A stretch of 64,000 bases of DNA from Ptychodera flava (GCF_041260155.1 NC_091944.1:23857332-23921331), one strand, 5' to 3'. Positions 45,101 to 57,546 are shown, numbered from the stretch's first letter. The notes: generated by a model not told the origin, from the letters alone. Translations and numbers: made by a program.

Positions 45101-45369
45101 TCTTTTAACGATCTATTTTATACTCAACCAAAAAACATAAAAAGATAAGGTCAAGTACACCATATTTACTAAAGGACTGATTTACTGTTGAAGCATCGTC
45201 CTCATGTGAAAGGCTGTTTCGTCGGAGTAATCTCAAGCACAACTTAGCTTGCAATTGCCTAAACGTACATATCGACGACACATAAGTTGAAACAGATGTG
45301 AACTGAATGTGCTCACTTGTTTCACAACAGTAGTAATGTTGAAAGGACAATCAAATATCTGTCATATAA
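39129..45369. other. Intergenic spacer, no gene recognised
   Basis: About 6 kb of AT-rich sequence without recognisable domains or transposon ends. One possible isolated exon (42,526-42,612) is listed separately. Confidence 0.45.
42526..42612 (+). CDS. Possible orphan exon (weak)
   Basis: Bounded by GTTACTTCAG and CAG|GTATAG, in phase it reads 29 codons, KRFYDNYAQFPFDESSSRTY onward to AAVQ. I do not recognise the protein. Such acceptor-donor pairs arise by chance at this size, and an overlapping frame on the same strand (42,536-42,904) is longer. Confidence 0.15.
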
Positions 45370-46580
45370 TTATGTATGCCAGGTTTCATCAACTTTCACT
45401 CAGGACTCTCAGAGTTGAAACACTAATTACAGAACTGTATTTTATATTTAAATGAGGTTTTTATTAGCTTGACACTGCTCAATACTTCAAGGGACTATAA
45501 GATATCTCTCAGATAAACATATGTAGCACGCTTCATCAAATTTAATGCTGTAATTGTGGAGTAATATCACTAATAACAAAGTTAATTAAATATGCAAATG
45601 AACCCTTAATTAACTTGACACCACTCAATACTTCATTGGGCAATTAGATATCTCTCAGATCAACATTTGTAGCATGTTTCATCAAATTTAATGCATTTAT
45701 TTCGGAGTTAAATTACTAATTACAAAACTTCATAAAATATGCAAATGAGCTATTTATTAACCTGACACTGCCCAATGCTTAACACAGGACAAAATCCTTG
45801 ATATACGTTCAGTATATTTATGTATATTGACGTATATGGAACACAATATTAATTGCATTCGTAACGTATATCTTTGTATATGGAACATTCCAATACGTTG
45901 ATATGCGTATATCTATGCAGATCATAAGTATACGTAATGCAAATCTTTACACACCAAGGGTACACTGTAGTTTTGCATTTTATTAGTATACGTACATGTA
46001 TACTTAACGTATTTGACAGATGTACATAATCACTATATGTGTACATATCGTTGGGTATCAAGCATTTTGCCCAGTGAAGCTTCTCACTAGAGTTAGATGT
46101 ATATCAGATCAATTCAGAGTAATATCCCCACATCACTAATTGCTTTGAAACACAGTTAGATATCTGCCGGATCAGTATCTGCAGCAGATTTTGTGAAATT
46201 TGATGACGTTATTTTGGAGTTATATGACTAATTAGAAAACTTAATAAAATATGTAAATGACATATTTATTTACTTCACACTGCCCAATGCTTCTAAGGAC
46301 AATTAGGTTTTTGTCAGATCAATATTTGTTGCATGCATCATTAAATTTGGTGCACGATTTTCAGAGTTATGTCACTAATAACAAAAGTTAGTTAAGTATG
46401 CAAATGGGTAGATAATTGACATGAAACTCACGGTATCATCATAATGTTTTAAGATTGTCATCTGTGAACAGTTTCATGAAATTTTTTGCAGTATTTCTTG
46501 ATACATGTCGACACTGCCATTAGCGTCTTCATAGGGAAACCATTGTATGAAAAAAAATTATACGTCATAACTTTGTTAAT
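45370..46580. repeat. About 147-bp tandem repeat array, interrupted
   Basis: Degenerate units share TATGCAAATGA, TTAACYTGACACTGCYCAAT, AGATATCTCTCAGATCA and TTCATCAAATTTAATGC. Unit starts are near 45,590, 45,735, 46,247 and 46,395 (145-148 bp apart). About 280 bp (45,795-46,075), rich in GTATAC/ACGTATAT palindromes, interrupts it. It ends just left of duplication copy 2. Confidence 0.82.
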
Positions 46581-47640
46581 ATGCAAGCCACACTAACCAA
46601 AATCTATCAGTTTTTGAAAGTAGGGTATGGCACGCCTTGTCCTAATGATCAATGGGAAATGGCTGTATATTATAGACATTGGAGGGGATTCTTGTTCGGT
46701 GGGATGGGACGACATTACAGTCAGATGACTGTCTCTCCCACACATGGTTCCTTTTATTTATTTTAAAAAATGAGTTTATGATAAGGTAGTACCGCTGGTT
46801 CCCTTTATGGAGGATGTTTTGGCCCTTACATAATATGTAGTATTGCAACTATCGACTGGAGATATGCGTGAATCGTAACCGTCGGACTAGCCAAATAAAA
46901 ACGGGGCACACACTTGACAATTTTTCATTAGCTGTCGATTTTCTTCTTTGTCCCGGGGTATCTACTAAAACAGATTGAACAAATATAAGCTTACTGAGCA
47001 CAGCATTCGGCCTCAGTAAACTAGTGTGTCGCACATTGAATCCCAGTTGAATCCCAGATCTGACACAGATTCGAAGGAAGCGGACACATGATCACTGCAT
47101 GCACAACACCAATCTGCCAGTACGGTACGTGATGTGTATATTCTGGCTGTACTTTTCGATCAAATTTTAAATAATCCAAGGTCTTTGGAAACTTAAGTAA
47201 CAAAACACCATCACTGGGAACTTTGAGCACCCTAACGCAATATAGCGCTTTTACATGGGTAATATTTTTATACAAGATATTCTTCCAAATTCTATGGACT
47301 TCTACGTATCTTGGTTAGGCTTCGCGATACTGCGCACCTTCAGTTGCGTGATTTCCGTATTTGCGAGATCGCCCAACGAGCACTTCCGGTTTTCGGGGTG
47401 ATTGCCGTGATTGGGTTTAACAGTGCTTATTTTATGGTTAACGATACGGTTTTCAGCAATAACGAATTTATTTCACGTATTATTTATACTTAAGGCCGCT
47501 AATGCAATGAAGATAGGTTGGTCATGTCATAGGCCCTTTAAACGGCATGAATTCTGCAGAAATAGACAAACAAACCAATTAATTAAATGTAAAGCTGAAT
47601 TCAAGTGATTAAATATTAACTATCTAGTGGCTACGTCACA

Positions 47641-47935
47641 ATATATTGGTTCAGGTTGTCAGTTAGCCTATAAATGGAACATAAGTAAAAACGCCTCTCT
47701 ATATTACAAGAAATGAACTATAACCACTGGGTGACAGTTGCTTTCTGTGGACTCAATGACGTGATCGTAAGCAATTTTCATTCTAGGCGTTTGTATTTTA
47801 AGTTCGACTTGCGTTCAGATATGACCCGTAGAATATATACCATTATCTAGGAGGAAAACAAATCACCAGCTAAAACGAATCCATTAAGGTTTTTTGCAAG
47901 AAAAGAAGAGCCCTCACGGATAGATGCTTAAATTC
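47641..47935 (-). repeat. Inverted segment matching 3,491-3,786
   Basis: Read on the minus strand, it repeats copy 1 from GAATTTAAG-ATCTATCCG to ACCAATATAT. It is flanked on the right directly by sequence matching 7,397 onward, and on the left by about 50 bp of filler after the match to 2,990. The intervals 2,991-3,490 and 3,787-7,396 of copy 1, with four ligand-binding exons, are missing here. Confidence 0.9.
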
Positions 47936-48085
47936 AAGTATTCTGTTACCTTGACATAGCTATGAAGGGAAGATAATGCCATAAGTTGCATTCAAATGCA
48001 AGTAAATTTAGAGCATTGTGTTTTACTAGTCGAACTCTGAATCTCTTCATTATTAATGATAAGCAATACTTGATATTAATTCAAC

Positions 48086-48677
48086 TTAATATTCTCGATG
48101 TTTTTAAACTCCATAAATTCCTTCTAGGTACCTTCGTTTACAGCTTGATTCACAAGCATTCACCACATACATTATCAGATTACTTCAGTGTCAGTTGTCA
48201 TGACTATAATACTAGAAATTGTCAACTTCAAAACCTACGTCCATATCATGCAATGACAAATTCAGGCCAGTTTGCTGTTTCTTTTTCTGGAGCAAGAGTT
48301 TGGAATGACATACCTTTCCATATAAAGTCCACAAACTCTCTACGTAACTTCAAACACACTTTTAGACAATATTTGATCAATCAGTAACAGATTTCACTTT
48401 TGCCATGTAGTAATTTAGTGATCTTCTACGATATTGTAATTATTTTAGCACTTTTCTTTTATTTACTTAAAGAACTATTTGTTACTGTTATCATGAGCCC
48501 CCTTTGCTAACTGTTTTTTCAGACAAGCTACCATGACGGGGTTCGGGCTAGACTAGCTGTAAGCTATTTCCCGACTCCCCATTTACCCTCTACATTGTTA
48601 TTTTCTCCCTCTCGAGTTCATGTGTCATGTAATTGACTTTTTCAAATCGGGTAAATAAACCAATTATTATTATTATA
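48086..48677 (+). pseudogene. 5'-truncated CR1/L2-type LINE 3' end
   Basis: The frame ends DYNTRNCQLQNLRPYH, ARVWNDIPFHIKS, LRNFKHTFRQYLINQ and stop, the standard C-terminus of CR1/L2/Rex-like RT proteins (HxYNTR..., W(N/D)xLP). A short UTR ends in (ATT)n before the target site. AATTCAA occurs on both sides, a likely target duplication. The insertion lies a few bases from where copy 1 carries the TTAA element. Confidence 0.82.
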
Positions 48678-48734
48678 ATTCAAAATATTAACATCCACTG
48701 ACCAACGAAGAAGCAATAGCAACCATTGTAACCT

Positions 48735-49902
48735 CCACAAATGTAATATCAACCACAATTGTAATAAAATGTACCCACAAATGTAATATCACCCATAAAT
48801 GTAACAAAAATCAACCATAAATGTAATAAAAACACCAACCACAAATGTAATAAATGGTAACCATAAATGTAATAAAAATATCACCCATGAATGTAATACT
48901 TATCAACCATAAATGTAATAAATCTATTTTGTCGTTGCAATTCAGGAATTAGCCCTTAAATATTGATCTATGTAATAAGGACAGCAACTCCACACATTAT
49001 TCATTTCTTAATTGTTTGCGTTTAGTGTGTTTTGCATATTTGAAAGTGTATTTTACGTTTCCCTGTTTTGTGTACAGAACTGATTGGCCATGGCTAGACA
49101 CAGCTGTAATCTGAATGTAAGTGCAGTCTCTACTCCAGAGTGGGGAAGAATGTATAACACTACGATCCTTTAACGCCATTTTTTCGAACATATCCGTATT
49201 TTCTTAATCAATCGCCTCAAATTCGTCTTCAGTGGATAAATTGTGCGGAATAATCAATAGATTGTCTGTATTCCTATGTTGTCCCACTTGAAGTTTGTTC
49301 CTTCACTAGGGATGCCAGGATGTCTAATTTTGTTCTACTGTGTTCAAGGTAGTGTTCGTATTGTTATTTACTAGATTGAAATATATGTTCTCGTCAACAA
49401 GTTTTGTGTCGTAAGTTTCTGTTATAAGGTTTTAAATTTCTCTGTTATTTGTTCTGAGTCATCTGTCATAAACTTTGTGTGGTATCACTGGTTGACGATT
49501 TATTTTGATGCTTACTTATTATGTAATTATCAGTGTCTAGAACTGCTGTTCCACTACCATTACCTAACGGTTTGATCAGTACCTCGCCGTTTTCTGATAG
49601 CGTTCTCAAAGTATTCTATTCTGTGTTTCGGAAAGGAAACCTAGTTTCAGGAAAGTATGCAATAACATTACACTAGTCCTATTAAAGTTATTATTTACTC
49701 AGGGCAGTGATAAACAAATGATCACATATTCAAGTTCAATTTTATTACATTTATGGTTTAGTTTTATTACATTGGTGGTTAAATTGTTTATTACATTTGT
49801 GGTTGCGGGTTGTTACATCAATGGTTGACTATTTTATTACATTTGTGGTGATTTTATTACAATTGTGGTTGATATTACGTTTGTGGAGATTATTACATCT
49901 GT
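48735..49902. mobile_element. Foldback-type element with short-motif subrepeats
   Basis: CAACCATTG flanks both ends (48,726-48,734 and 49,903-49,911); copy 1 has the single site ACCATTGAAC at about 8,517. Each terminus starts TAACCTCCACA (complement on the right) and is an array of about nine units of roughly 20 bp with core ACCAYAAATGTAATA, the two arrays being in opposite orientation. The centre (about 48,925-49,730) has no substantial ORF. This is the architecture of foldback elements (Drosophila FB, sea-urchin TU), which make 8- or 9-bp target duplications. Confidence 0.85.
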
Positions 49903-50072
49903 GGAGGTTACAACCATTGAACTTCAATTATACTCACTATCTCATCTGTAGACAGGAGGGCAATTTATTGACGATTCTGATTTGGGATGTTTGCTTAGTT
50001 CGACAGATTTTTCCTTCATGTGCTAAGTGTCAATATATTATCTAAGACTTATTGGCACTTAAATTTTTTTAG

Positions 50073-50302
50073 GAAGCTTCATCTACGTGCTGGTGAAATT
50101 TCATCTGAAGCGACAGCTGTCTTATTATTTTCTCAACGCTTATATACCAACTGGTACCTTTGTAATCATCGCCTGGCTAGCTCTCTGGATCCCGCCGACT
50201 TCCTCGCCAGCAAAGGTCACCCTTGGAATCACGTGTATTCTTACTCTGGTAACAAAGAGCGAAATGGTGAAGTCAGAAATGCCAAAAGTGGAGTATGCCA
50301 TG
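50073..50302 (+). CDS. Truncated channel, TM1-TM2 exon
   Basis: The acceptor is TTTTTTTAG and the donor ATG|GTAATC, as in copy 1. All changes near the start of the exon (N to S, S to I, M to L, R to H) and the pore R to K are replacements. Confidence 0.85.
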
Positions 50303-50485
50303 GTAATCTAATGTACATATTATACGGCCATCAATTTAAACATTGAAGTTGACGTATATTTGCTTTGGTTCAATGTTGAGAAACAATAATAAATATTCGC
50401 ACTCTATGGCAAATGATTACATGCAAGTTTTAATCAAGAGGCTGACATGAACGTCTTACCCTTTTCATTCATTTTTATTGTTCAG

Positions 50486-50626
50486 TGTATTGATTACTGG
50501 TTCGCTTTCTGTGAGACGTTATCATTTTTGATGCTTGTGGAATTCGCTGTCATATATTACGTTTATTTAGAAGGAGATCGCAAACGTAATGACTCATCAC
50601 ATCAACGAAACCAGCAAACCGAGCAG
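50486..50626 (+). CDS. Truncated channel, TM3 exon
   Basis: Same splice borders and identical protein to the copy 1 TM3 exon. Confidence 0.88.
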
Positions 50627-51143
50627 GTATGGTATTCGCTTCACTCAAAACATCGATATAAAAACCCAGGGTGTAGGAGGACTGTTTTGTTTTGCATGTC
50701 GTGACAGTTTTGATTTTTCACCGTTTGATAGTTTTATCTTCTCCGACAGCGTTGGTATATATTAAATCCATTTGATCGGTGTTTTCAAAACAGACTCCTG
50801 TCGTCTATGGTATCGATCCGCAGGTATTCATCCGTCATGCTTATGTTAATGATGTAATAAAATATATATTCAATTAAATTCTTTAAATACCGGAAAACCA
50901 TTCTAGTCGTATTTATTGACAAATAAGACTTGTTACCACCTCATACCTGACGTAAATATGGATTTGTTACCACCAACACTCACTTTGTACATGAGCATCC
51001 TATTATGTCTTTACGAGACGATAATTCCTAATTAAAACGAATAAATTGTAAGGAACTCCACAAAACTCATTTGTTTACGATGCCAGTGGACACTCGTCAA
51101 ATTACTTAACCTGAAATCATTTAATTTTCCTTCGTTCCCCTAG

Positions 51144-51461
51144 GGTTCTGAGAGTGGAAGATTCGATGGTGGTGCAATGAATAAAGCGACAGAGCTAGCA
51201 GTGATTCATACAAATGGTTGCATAAGAAGACAAGGCGGTGGAGTCGCATCGACAATTCACCCATCGTCCGAAACAATAAAATCGGATGAAGAATATTGTG
51301 GAAACACACTGGATACTAACATAAGAACAAATAACTCTAAATACGACCTATGCCTTTTCAGTCAGAAAATTGATAGAATCGCTAGGCTGGCTTTTATTAC
51401 GGTCTTTTTAGTATTTATTGTGACATATTGGAGTGTCTTTTACTTTACAGGACACTTTTGA
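51144..51461 (+). CDS. Truncated channel, loop and TM4 exon
   Basis: The acceptor is GTTCCCCTAG. The frame is intact to TGA; two replacements relative to copy 1. A poly-A signal lies at 51,589. Confidence 0.88.
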   Translation, partial: GSESGRFDGGAMNKATELAVIHTNGCIRRQGGGVASTIHPSSETIKSDEEYCGNTLDTNIRTNNSKYDLCLFSQKIDRIARLAFITVFLVFIVTYWSVFYFTGHF

Positions 51462-51521
51462 GTCTATTTTCTGTTTGGTACATAGTGCATGTGTTACCAT
51501 GTAATGCTATTAATATTATGA

Positions 51522-51526
51522 TAATG

Positions 51527-51580
<54 letters not shown>
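51522..51580. repeat. (ATT)n microsatellite, 3' of truncated channel
   Basis: About 19 ATT units. At the same place copy 1 (10,117-10,150) has only an imperfect GATGATTAT tract, so the repeat expanded, or contracted, after duplication. Confidence 0.93.
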
Positions 51581-51594
51581 TCATTGAAAATAAA

Positions 51595-54500
51595 TTAATA
51601 ATTGTACCATTGATTTATTAAATAAACAAAATATTTGTAGGATAGCTTAATGATAAAAAGTACCCACCTTGATATTACAGTGAAATTAATGTATCAACCA
51701 TTAAGTGATTTGTTTGCTAATTTTAAATGATTGAAAAATTGAGTTTAGGAAATCCACAATAATCAGTTGATAACTTTGTGAACAAACTCTGTTTACTAGA
51801 GGCATAACCTAGTCGTCATGATACCTATGACAAGGTTAACTTATAATCGGCGAGATATGTCTTAATTTTCGATAGAAAAAGCTTTCCTCGCTAAAATTGT
51901 ATTCGCTATGTGGTTGATCATGATACAATGATACCAATCATATATTTTATAAATGCTTACTGCAGGGAAAATACTATTTATCGAGTATCGGTTCTGAAAG
52001 TGTTTATTATATTTGTTTGATTTTTTGAGAATTTTGGGCAAATGCGACGTGTTTCTTTTATAAATTAGAAAACATGCTATGATGACATACATTTTTGGGT
52101 TAAGCTATAATAGAACTCTGTTGAAGACATGAGCTAAGAGTCAGTCGTACCGCATATGTGTAGGATATTAAAAAAATTACCTCTGATGTGCAAAATTTTC
52201 CTGTCCAAGCAGGCGGGGTCTCAATCGTAACCAATCCAATGCCCTACAAATGTTGAAATAATATTTTTACTTGACATTATTAATAAGCAATTAAGAGACA
52301 CATATCAAACTTTTTGCTTTGATTTTGTGCTAGGCAATTTTTAGTTTCATCAGAGATAGATTTATACCTGCATTGAATTTGTAAAGACGTTGTGAACGTA
52401 GAGCATTAAGCTGTATTTGTAGAATTAGTTTTGATATGGCGCATATATTTCAGTTCCATTGAATGTATAAGCATTGAGAAGTGACAATAAGACAAGGCAA
52501 CTTGAAACATTCTTGGTCTTGTGCAAACCCTTGATATCTAATCTCCTCAAGTATATAACATTGTCACTACAATTCAGGTCATATTTCCAGAGAAAAAATA
52601 ATTAAATATTGATCTTTGATGAAGCTTCAATAATCCCAATAAGAAAGAATTATAAATAGCAAGGCAACTTTTCATATTTTTTTATATATTTGTGTCAAGA
52701 GTGGGAGAATGGAATGTGAACACCCCTAGTAGTGTTTCGTCCTATCGGAGAGTTTTAAAGAAAGGCACCAATTCTACTATCAAATGGGCACTGAAGTATT
52801 TTTCACTACGACTTTTTTGCGACATTTGAATTGTCAATTTCAAAGTAGTGATCGTGTTTGGTAAGGCTGCGTAAGTCTGCCATGATAGTAAACACTGTTC
52901 TTGTATAGTTCTTTTTTAGTGTTGTACAAACTCAGTTCGGTTATCGAAATTCAGATGTGCCCACTATCAGCTACGAATGTACTATGTAGCTAGTGGTATT
53001 TCTTCTCAAGTGACACGAAAAGGTTACTTTGAATTGAGGTTTTATTCTATGTGTCGCTCTTTTTAAGGGAAGACATAAACATATACATGCCTTCGTACGT
53101 TTCCTATCCTATTTACTTTACTCTAAACAACAAGGGATAGCTATGAACAATGTCTGTAAAGTTGATTAATCCCTTTCATAAATATTATAAACAATGCAAA
53201 TCGGCTAAATTTTTATAATATAACGTTTACCGGATTATCATTGATGAAAACAGTATTTCAAGGATTGTGTATTGGTCAACGGAGGTATCACATAATACGC
53301 CAACACCGGGCGAGGTCATTTATGGACAAGATATCAGCTTTGTTGTCACGTGTACCTTATTTAAACTTTTCGTATGCCATTTACAGCATTTTGAATCACC
53401 TAGCATAGTATTTCACTTATTTCGTTTATACCCACAACACACTTGTATAGTGCACACTATTCTCAGCCATTACATCTAAGTGTGGATATAAATATATTTT
53501 TTTCATAATTAAAGGGTAATTTCAGTTCCAAAACGTTTTGTTGATGCGTCGAGAATCGTGTACAGTTACCATTGGGGAAAGTGTAAAGCAAAATAACGAT
53601 TTTGTGGACTCCGAGTGAGATATCAACCCTTAATGAGTGGTAAACATATATATTAATATCTGATACCAATTGTTATTCAAAATTAATATATTCACCAGCC
53701 GTAAAGCAATGAATCGCATCGTAAAAAATAGCCTTATACATAGTCAAGTCATGTCACTTACTTAAGATCTGTTGATCATACTTTAACACATCACATGATT
53801 GCGCTTTGAAATTTAAGTTTTGTTTATCGAAGCTAGTGGAGTGACCAGAAGTATACGCGTAAATCAAGTTTCAGACAGAAAGGTAGCTGAAAATGTCGTC
53901 ATTTTGATCGACCATATTCAAAATCACTCAATATCTTCAGATGGGAATCAAGCGAAACATGTTAATCTCTGTGCGGACGCAATTACCCGAGACACGCAAA
54001 TCGATTTTCTCTTCTGGTATGGAACGTGAAATTTTAAAAAACTTTAAGTAAAACTTTGCGCTGCATACTATGAAAACATGTAAATTTAGCCTCTAGGTAA
54101 TCACGAACTGAACTCATGTTACAAATAACCAAGCGAAATGAAAGATAGACAGTTACATTTGCAAAATCGCATGTCAGTAGAGTCGTATTTGTGTACCTTG
54201 CAGTCTCTTGAATTTTGACACAAACTATGATTCAATCACTCCTGATTTTTTCAGTTCTGCTCTTTATATTTTTTCCTTTCAAAGTTTGATTTTTGTCATT
54301 GTCCCTTTACTTTGACACCAATCAAAATGCTGTGTCCTTAGTTTTTGCAATAAGAACGTGACACAGAAATGTTAACTTAAAAAAGCACAGGCGAGTGCAG
54401 GTTAAATGGTCGCAAATTCTATCAGGTAGTCCCTGGAACAACAGCTTAAGCGCAGGCGTGAAGGTTGCCCTCTAGCGACGATTTACATTATAGCGTACGG

Positions 54501-56180
54501 TTTCTCTAAGAATCTTCATTGAGCCATAAAGGGAAAAAATCACACAAGTATCACAGCTTCAAAGCTGTGCCTGAGTTAATTTTTTTAACAAATTGTTAAT
54601 TGTCTTTTATGAAAGTACAGATTTAATTAATGAAGAGGTTTTGCGATTTACCTAACTAAGAACGTTTTTTTGTTTTAAATCATAAATTCATAAAACTGCA
54701 GGGAAAACTAGATTTTGATAATCATAAATGCTTTTCATGGCAATAAATCATTGTTGTAATGGCATAACAAGAAGAAATTAATGTTTCAGTCTTGTCACGC
54801 ATCACGCTCACTGGCCGCCAGTGCATGTAGTCTTGATCTGAAAAAATACATTCACATCACTTATTAAATTACATGCATATTAAAAACCAGCAAATTTAAC
54901 ATAAACATATGTTTTAAAAGTACTGCTCTATAACTATTCATCAAGTCCTCAGTCAATTGTTAGGTAACTTAACAAATATGTGACATTTTCATCATGAATG
55001 GTACTCTTTGAAAATTGTCGTAAATCGCACCGTAAAAATGCTAAGAAGATAGTTAATCACGATGGAATACAGAAGGTATGAATTCAGAGATGTATTAGAA
55101 GCTATCGATGCTGGTTTATTAAGTAAGTTGTGGCTTTTTGTGTGAGAAATTCATATCCGATCTCGTCGATACGTGCGTATAGCGACTATAACATTTCCCA
55201 ACTTCCAATATCTCAAATTGTAATGCATACGGAGCGGCTATCGCCGTGTGTCGAACCACATGCGACTGTGACTCGAGGCTAACTTGTATGTTATTGTTGT
55301 TGAAAAACTGTTATAACTATTCCCTTGGTTTTGATAGATTTTGCGACAATTTAACCAAATACGACGTCCCCTGTTCTCGCTGGCAGAACACGTTCAGTGT
55401 AGGAAACACCAATCGTTGTACCGACCCGTACACACTGTACCGAGAAAAAACCTATCATTAGAGTGCGCAGTTTCTTAGCCGGGAAATATGACAATTAGAA
55501 GGCAACATAAAAATGCAGCTACATTTTCAATCGCAAGAAACGTTTCTCTTATAGCCCAAGCAAGTTGTAATTCTAAGCTATTTTGAAATTCACTTTTAAC
55601 TCAACGGGTTTTTATCATGGTAAATGTAAAATGTTTTACACAAAAAATTCCCTTTACGTCCAGCTTTTCGACGGATTAAAAAGAAAATATACACTTACCC
55701 GGGTCTGACAAAGCGTGTGTGAACTGTGCACATCAGGTGACAAAGTAAACATGGTTTCAATTTATTGTGTAAGCAATGCGTAGGCTAATGGTCCTACAAA
55801 TTTATCAGATAGTAAAAATTCATCCTGTTTTATTCTTTCCTTATTACTTTTACCCATTACTGCTCTTGACCATGTAAGTGTCAGCTGTGCACCTTCATAT
55901 GATACAATTTCTAATGTTAATCTTTGGCGCGACACCCATGACTAAGCCTCATATGACATTTTAAAATGCTGTTAGACAAGCGGTCAGCTGTCAGTACAGC
56001 CCATGCACATTATGTTCGCTGCTCAAGGTACATTGTCCTTTTAGATCTTAAAGCATAGTTAACTTGCGTTCCTATTCGAGTAGTTCAATGGTTTCTATCT
56101 AGCACCTAAGTATTGGTAAGGGGACGAGAATATATGTATTCAATAACACCGATATGAAAACATGAAAACAAGCGATTTAT

Positions 56181-56228
<48 letters not shown>

Positions 56229-56469
56229 ACTTTTAAGATGCATAACGACGATGTATCATAGATTAATAAGACGCTCACCAGCAGCGGACATACTGACCAA
56301 TTTGCACAGTGAAGAAATACAAGTACATTCATGTTAATTTGTAGTAAGTACATTTTAACAGCTTGAAATAATCATTAAGTACTTTACAATCAACTAAAAT
56401 CACATACACTTCCATCCGTGCATAGTTTTTTTCACTTTGTACACTACAATACCCAATGAGAAACCTAAA
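51595..56469. other. Intergenic of copy 2, no gene recognised
   Basis: To 55,514 it matches copy 1 (10,168-15,034). After that it is unrelated to copy 1 and includes a (GA)n tract at 56,184-56,221 followed by a G run. Confidence 0.5.
56184..56228. repeat. (GA)n-(G)n tract
   Basis: Nineteen GA dinucleotides then eight or so Gs. Confidence 0.95.
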
Positions 56470-57310
56470 TAGAGAATGTCACTGCTCGTGAAGCAAGCTT
56501 TCTTCCACAAGAATGGCAATCATAGATACCAGTATATCGTCATCACACGCAACAAGGAATATTTCAGTAAAAACACCAATGCCAAACATAAATACACTGA
56601 TGAGAAAGTTATTAAGATGCTTCATTTCCTCATCGACAAAGTATTCATAAATTTGCGGGCATGGTATTTAGGCAAACTGTGGGCATTTCAATGGGAAAAA
56701 AACTGTACACCACTTCATGCAGATGCTTTTTCTATATTCATATGAAGCTAAGTTCATACAATCTGTCAACATAGCTAACCGCGAGAGCATTGCTGTTAAA
56801 TGTTTCAATACATAACACAGGTATATTGATGACCTCTCAGGTTTGAATAATCAAGACATATCAAATTATCTGAATCATTTTCATCCAGATGAGTTAAAGA
56901 TCAGCTTCATATCTTCATCAGTTTATCCAAATAAGACATAAATACTCCGTATACAAAGCTATACGGCGAGAGGGATAAATTTTAATTTTCAAATTATCAC
57001 CTTCCCCTACTTGTCGTGTCGAGCAACATTCCATCTGCTCCAACGTATTGTGTATCTCTTTCCCAACCCCTGATATACTGTAGAGCTTTTGAGTCATATG
57101 ACGATTTTCGAGAACGACATGCCTCATTTAAGCATTTAAGTCAGTGAGATAAGGCTTTTCGGACAGTAGACTTGCAAGATCTTTTGAGAAAATCTATGTC
57201 AGATATTGGGACATGGTTTCCAAATAAGACACAACTGTTGCGCAAATGATGCGTGACAGCATTCTCAACTTTGACCTTATCGATAGCTTCATTGAGCTGC
57301 CATCAATTTT
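56470..57310 (+). pseudogene. Reverse-transcriptase relic, Penelope-like suspected
   Basis: An open stretch reads GNHRYQYIVITRNKEYFSKN, then VIKMLHFLIDKVFINL and NCTPLHADAF (the GTNCAPLLADLF region). After a stop, RYIDDLSGLNN supplies the YxDD catalytic box. Degraded matches continue (RGINFNFQIITFPYL, FEKIYVRYWDMVSK, TTVAQMMRDSI, IDSFIELPSIL). Several stops break it. The class is my recognition of a common animal RT type, probably Penelope-like. It lies in copy 2 where copy 1 has the LINE complex. Confidence 0.6.
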
Positions 57311-57546
57311 GAAACATCAGGGCTATGCTTGACACGTGTAGCATGCTAACAGGCTATACGCTCACCCACTACTGACACCTAGTACCACCACCAATGATTG
57401 TAAGTATGGTTTACAATGGCCCTTCGTCACCTTGTTATTTTTTTTATTTTGATATTTGATACTAAAGGACCTGGTAATTTATTACCTTGTATGATTTGAA
57501 TTATTGATCTTGTTTTGACGTCATATTGCTTCATTTTGAACGATGC

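Larger units (their letters stand above)
50073..51461 (+). pseudogene. Truncated second Cys-loop channel (TM1-TM4 only)
   Basis: Exons 50073-50302, 50486-50626 and 51144-51461 match the last three exons of the first gene, with intact splice sites, phases, frame and stop. The ligand-binding exons are absent, removed by the inversion-deletion at 47.59-47.94 kb. The first exon reads GSFIYVLVKFHLKRQ in place of GNFSYVMVKFRLKRQ and SPAKVTLG in place of SPARVTLG. Alone it cannot make a ligand-gated subunit. It might still be expressed as a channel-only protein, or spliced to a distant upstream exon. Low divergence suggests the loss is young. Confidence 0.75.

Noticed and set aside
48735..48925. Regularly spaced short repeats resembling a CRISPR array
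   Set aside because: Spacers are not unique sequences, units are degenerate and mirrored at the other end, and the host is eukaryotic.
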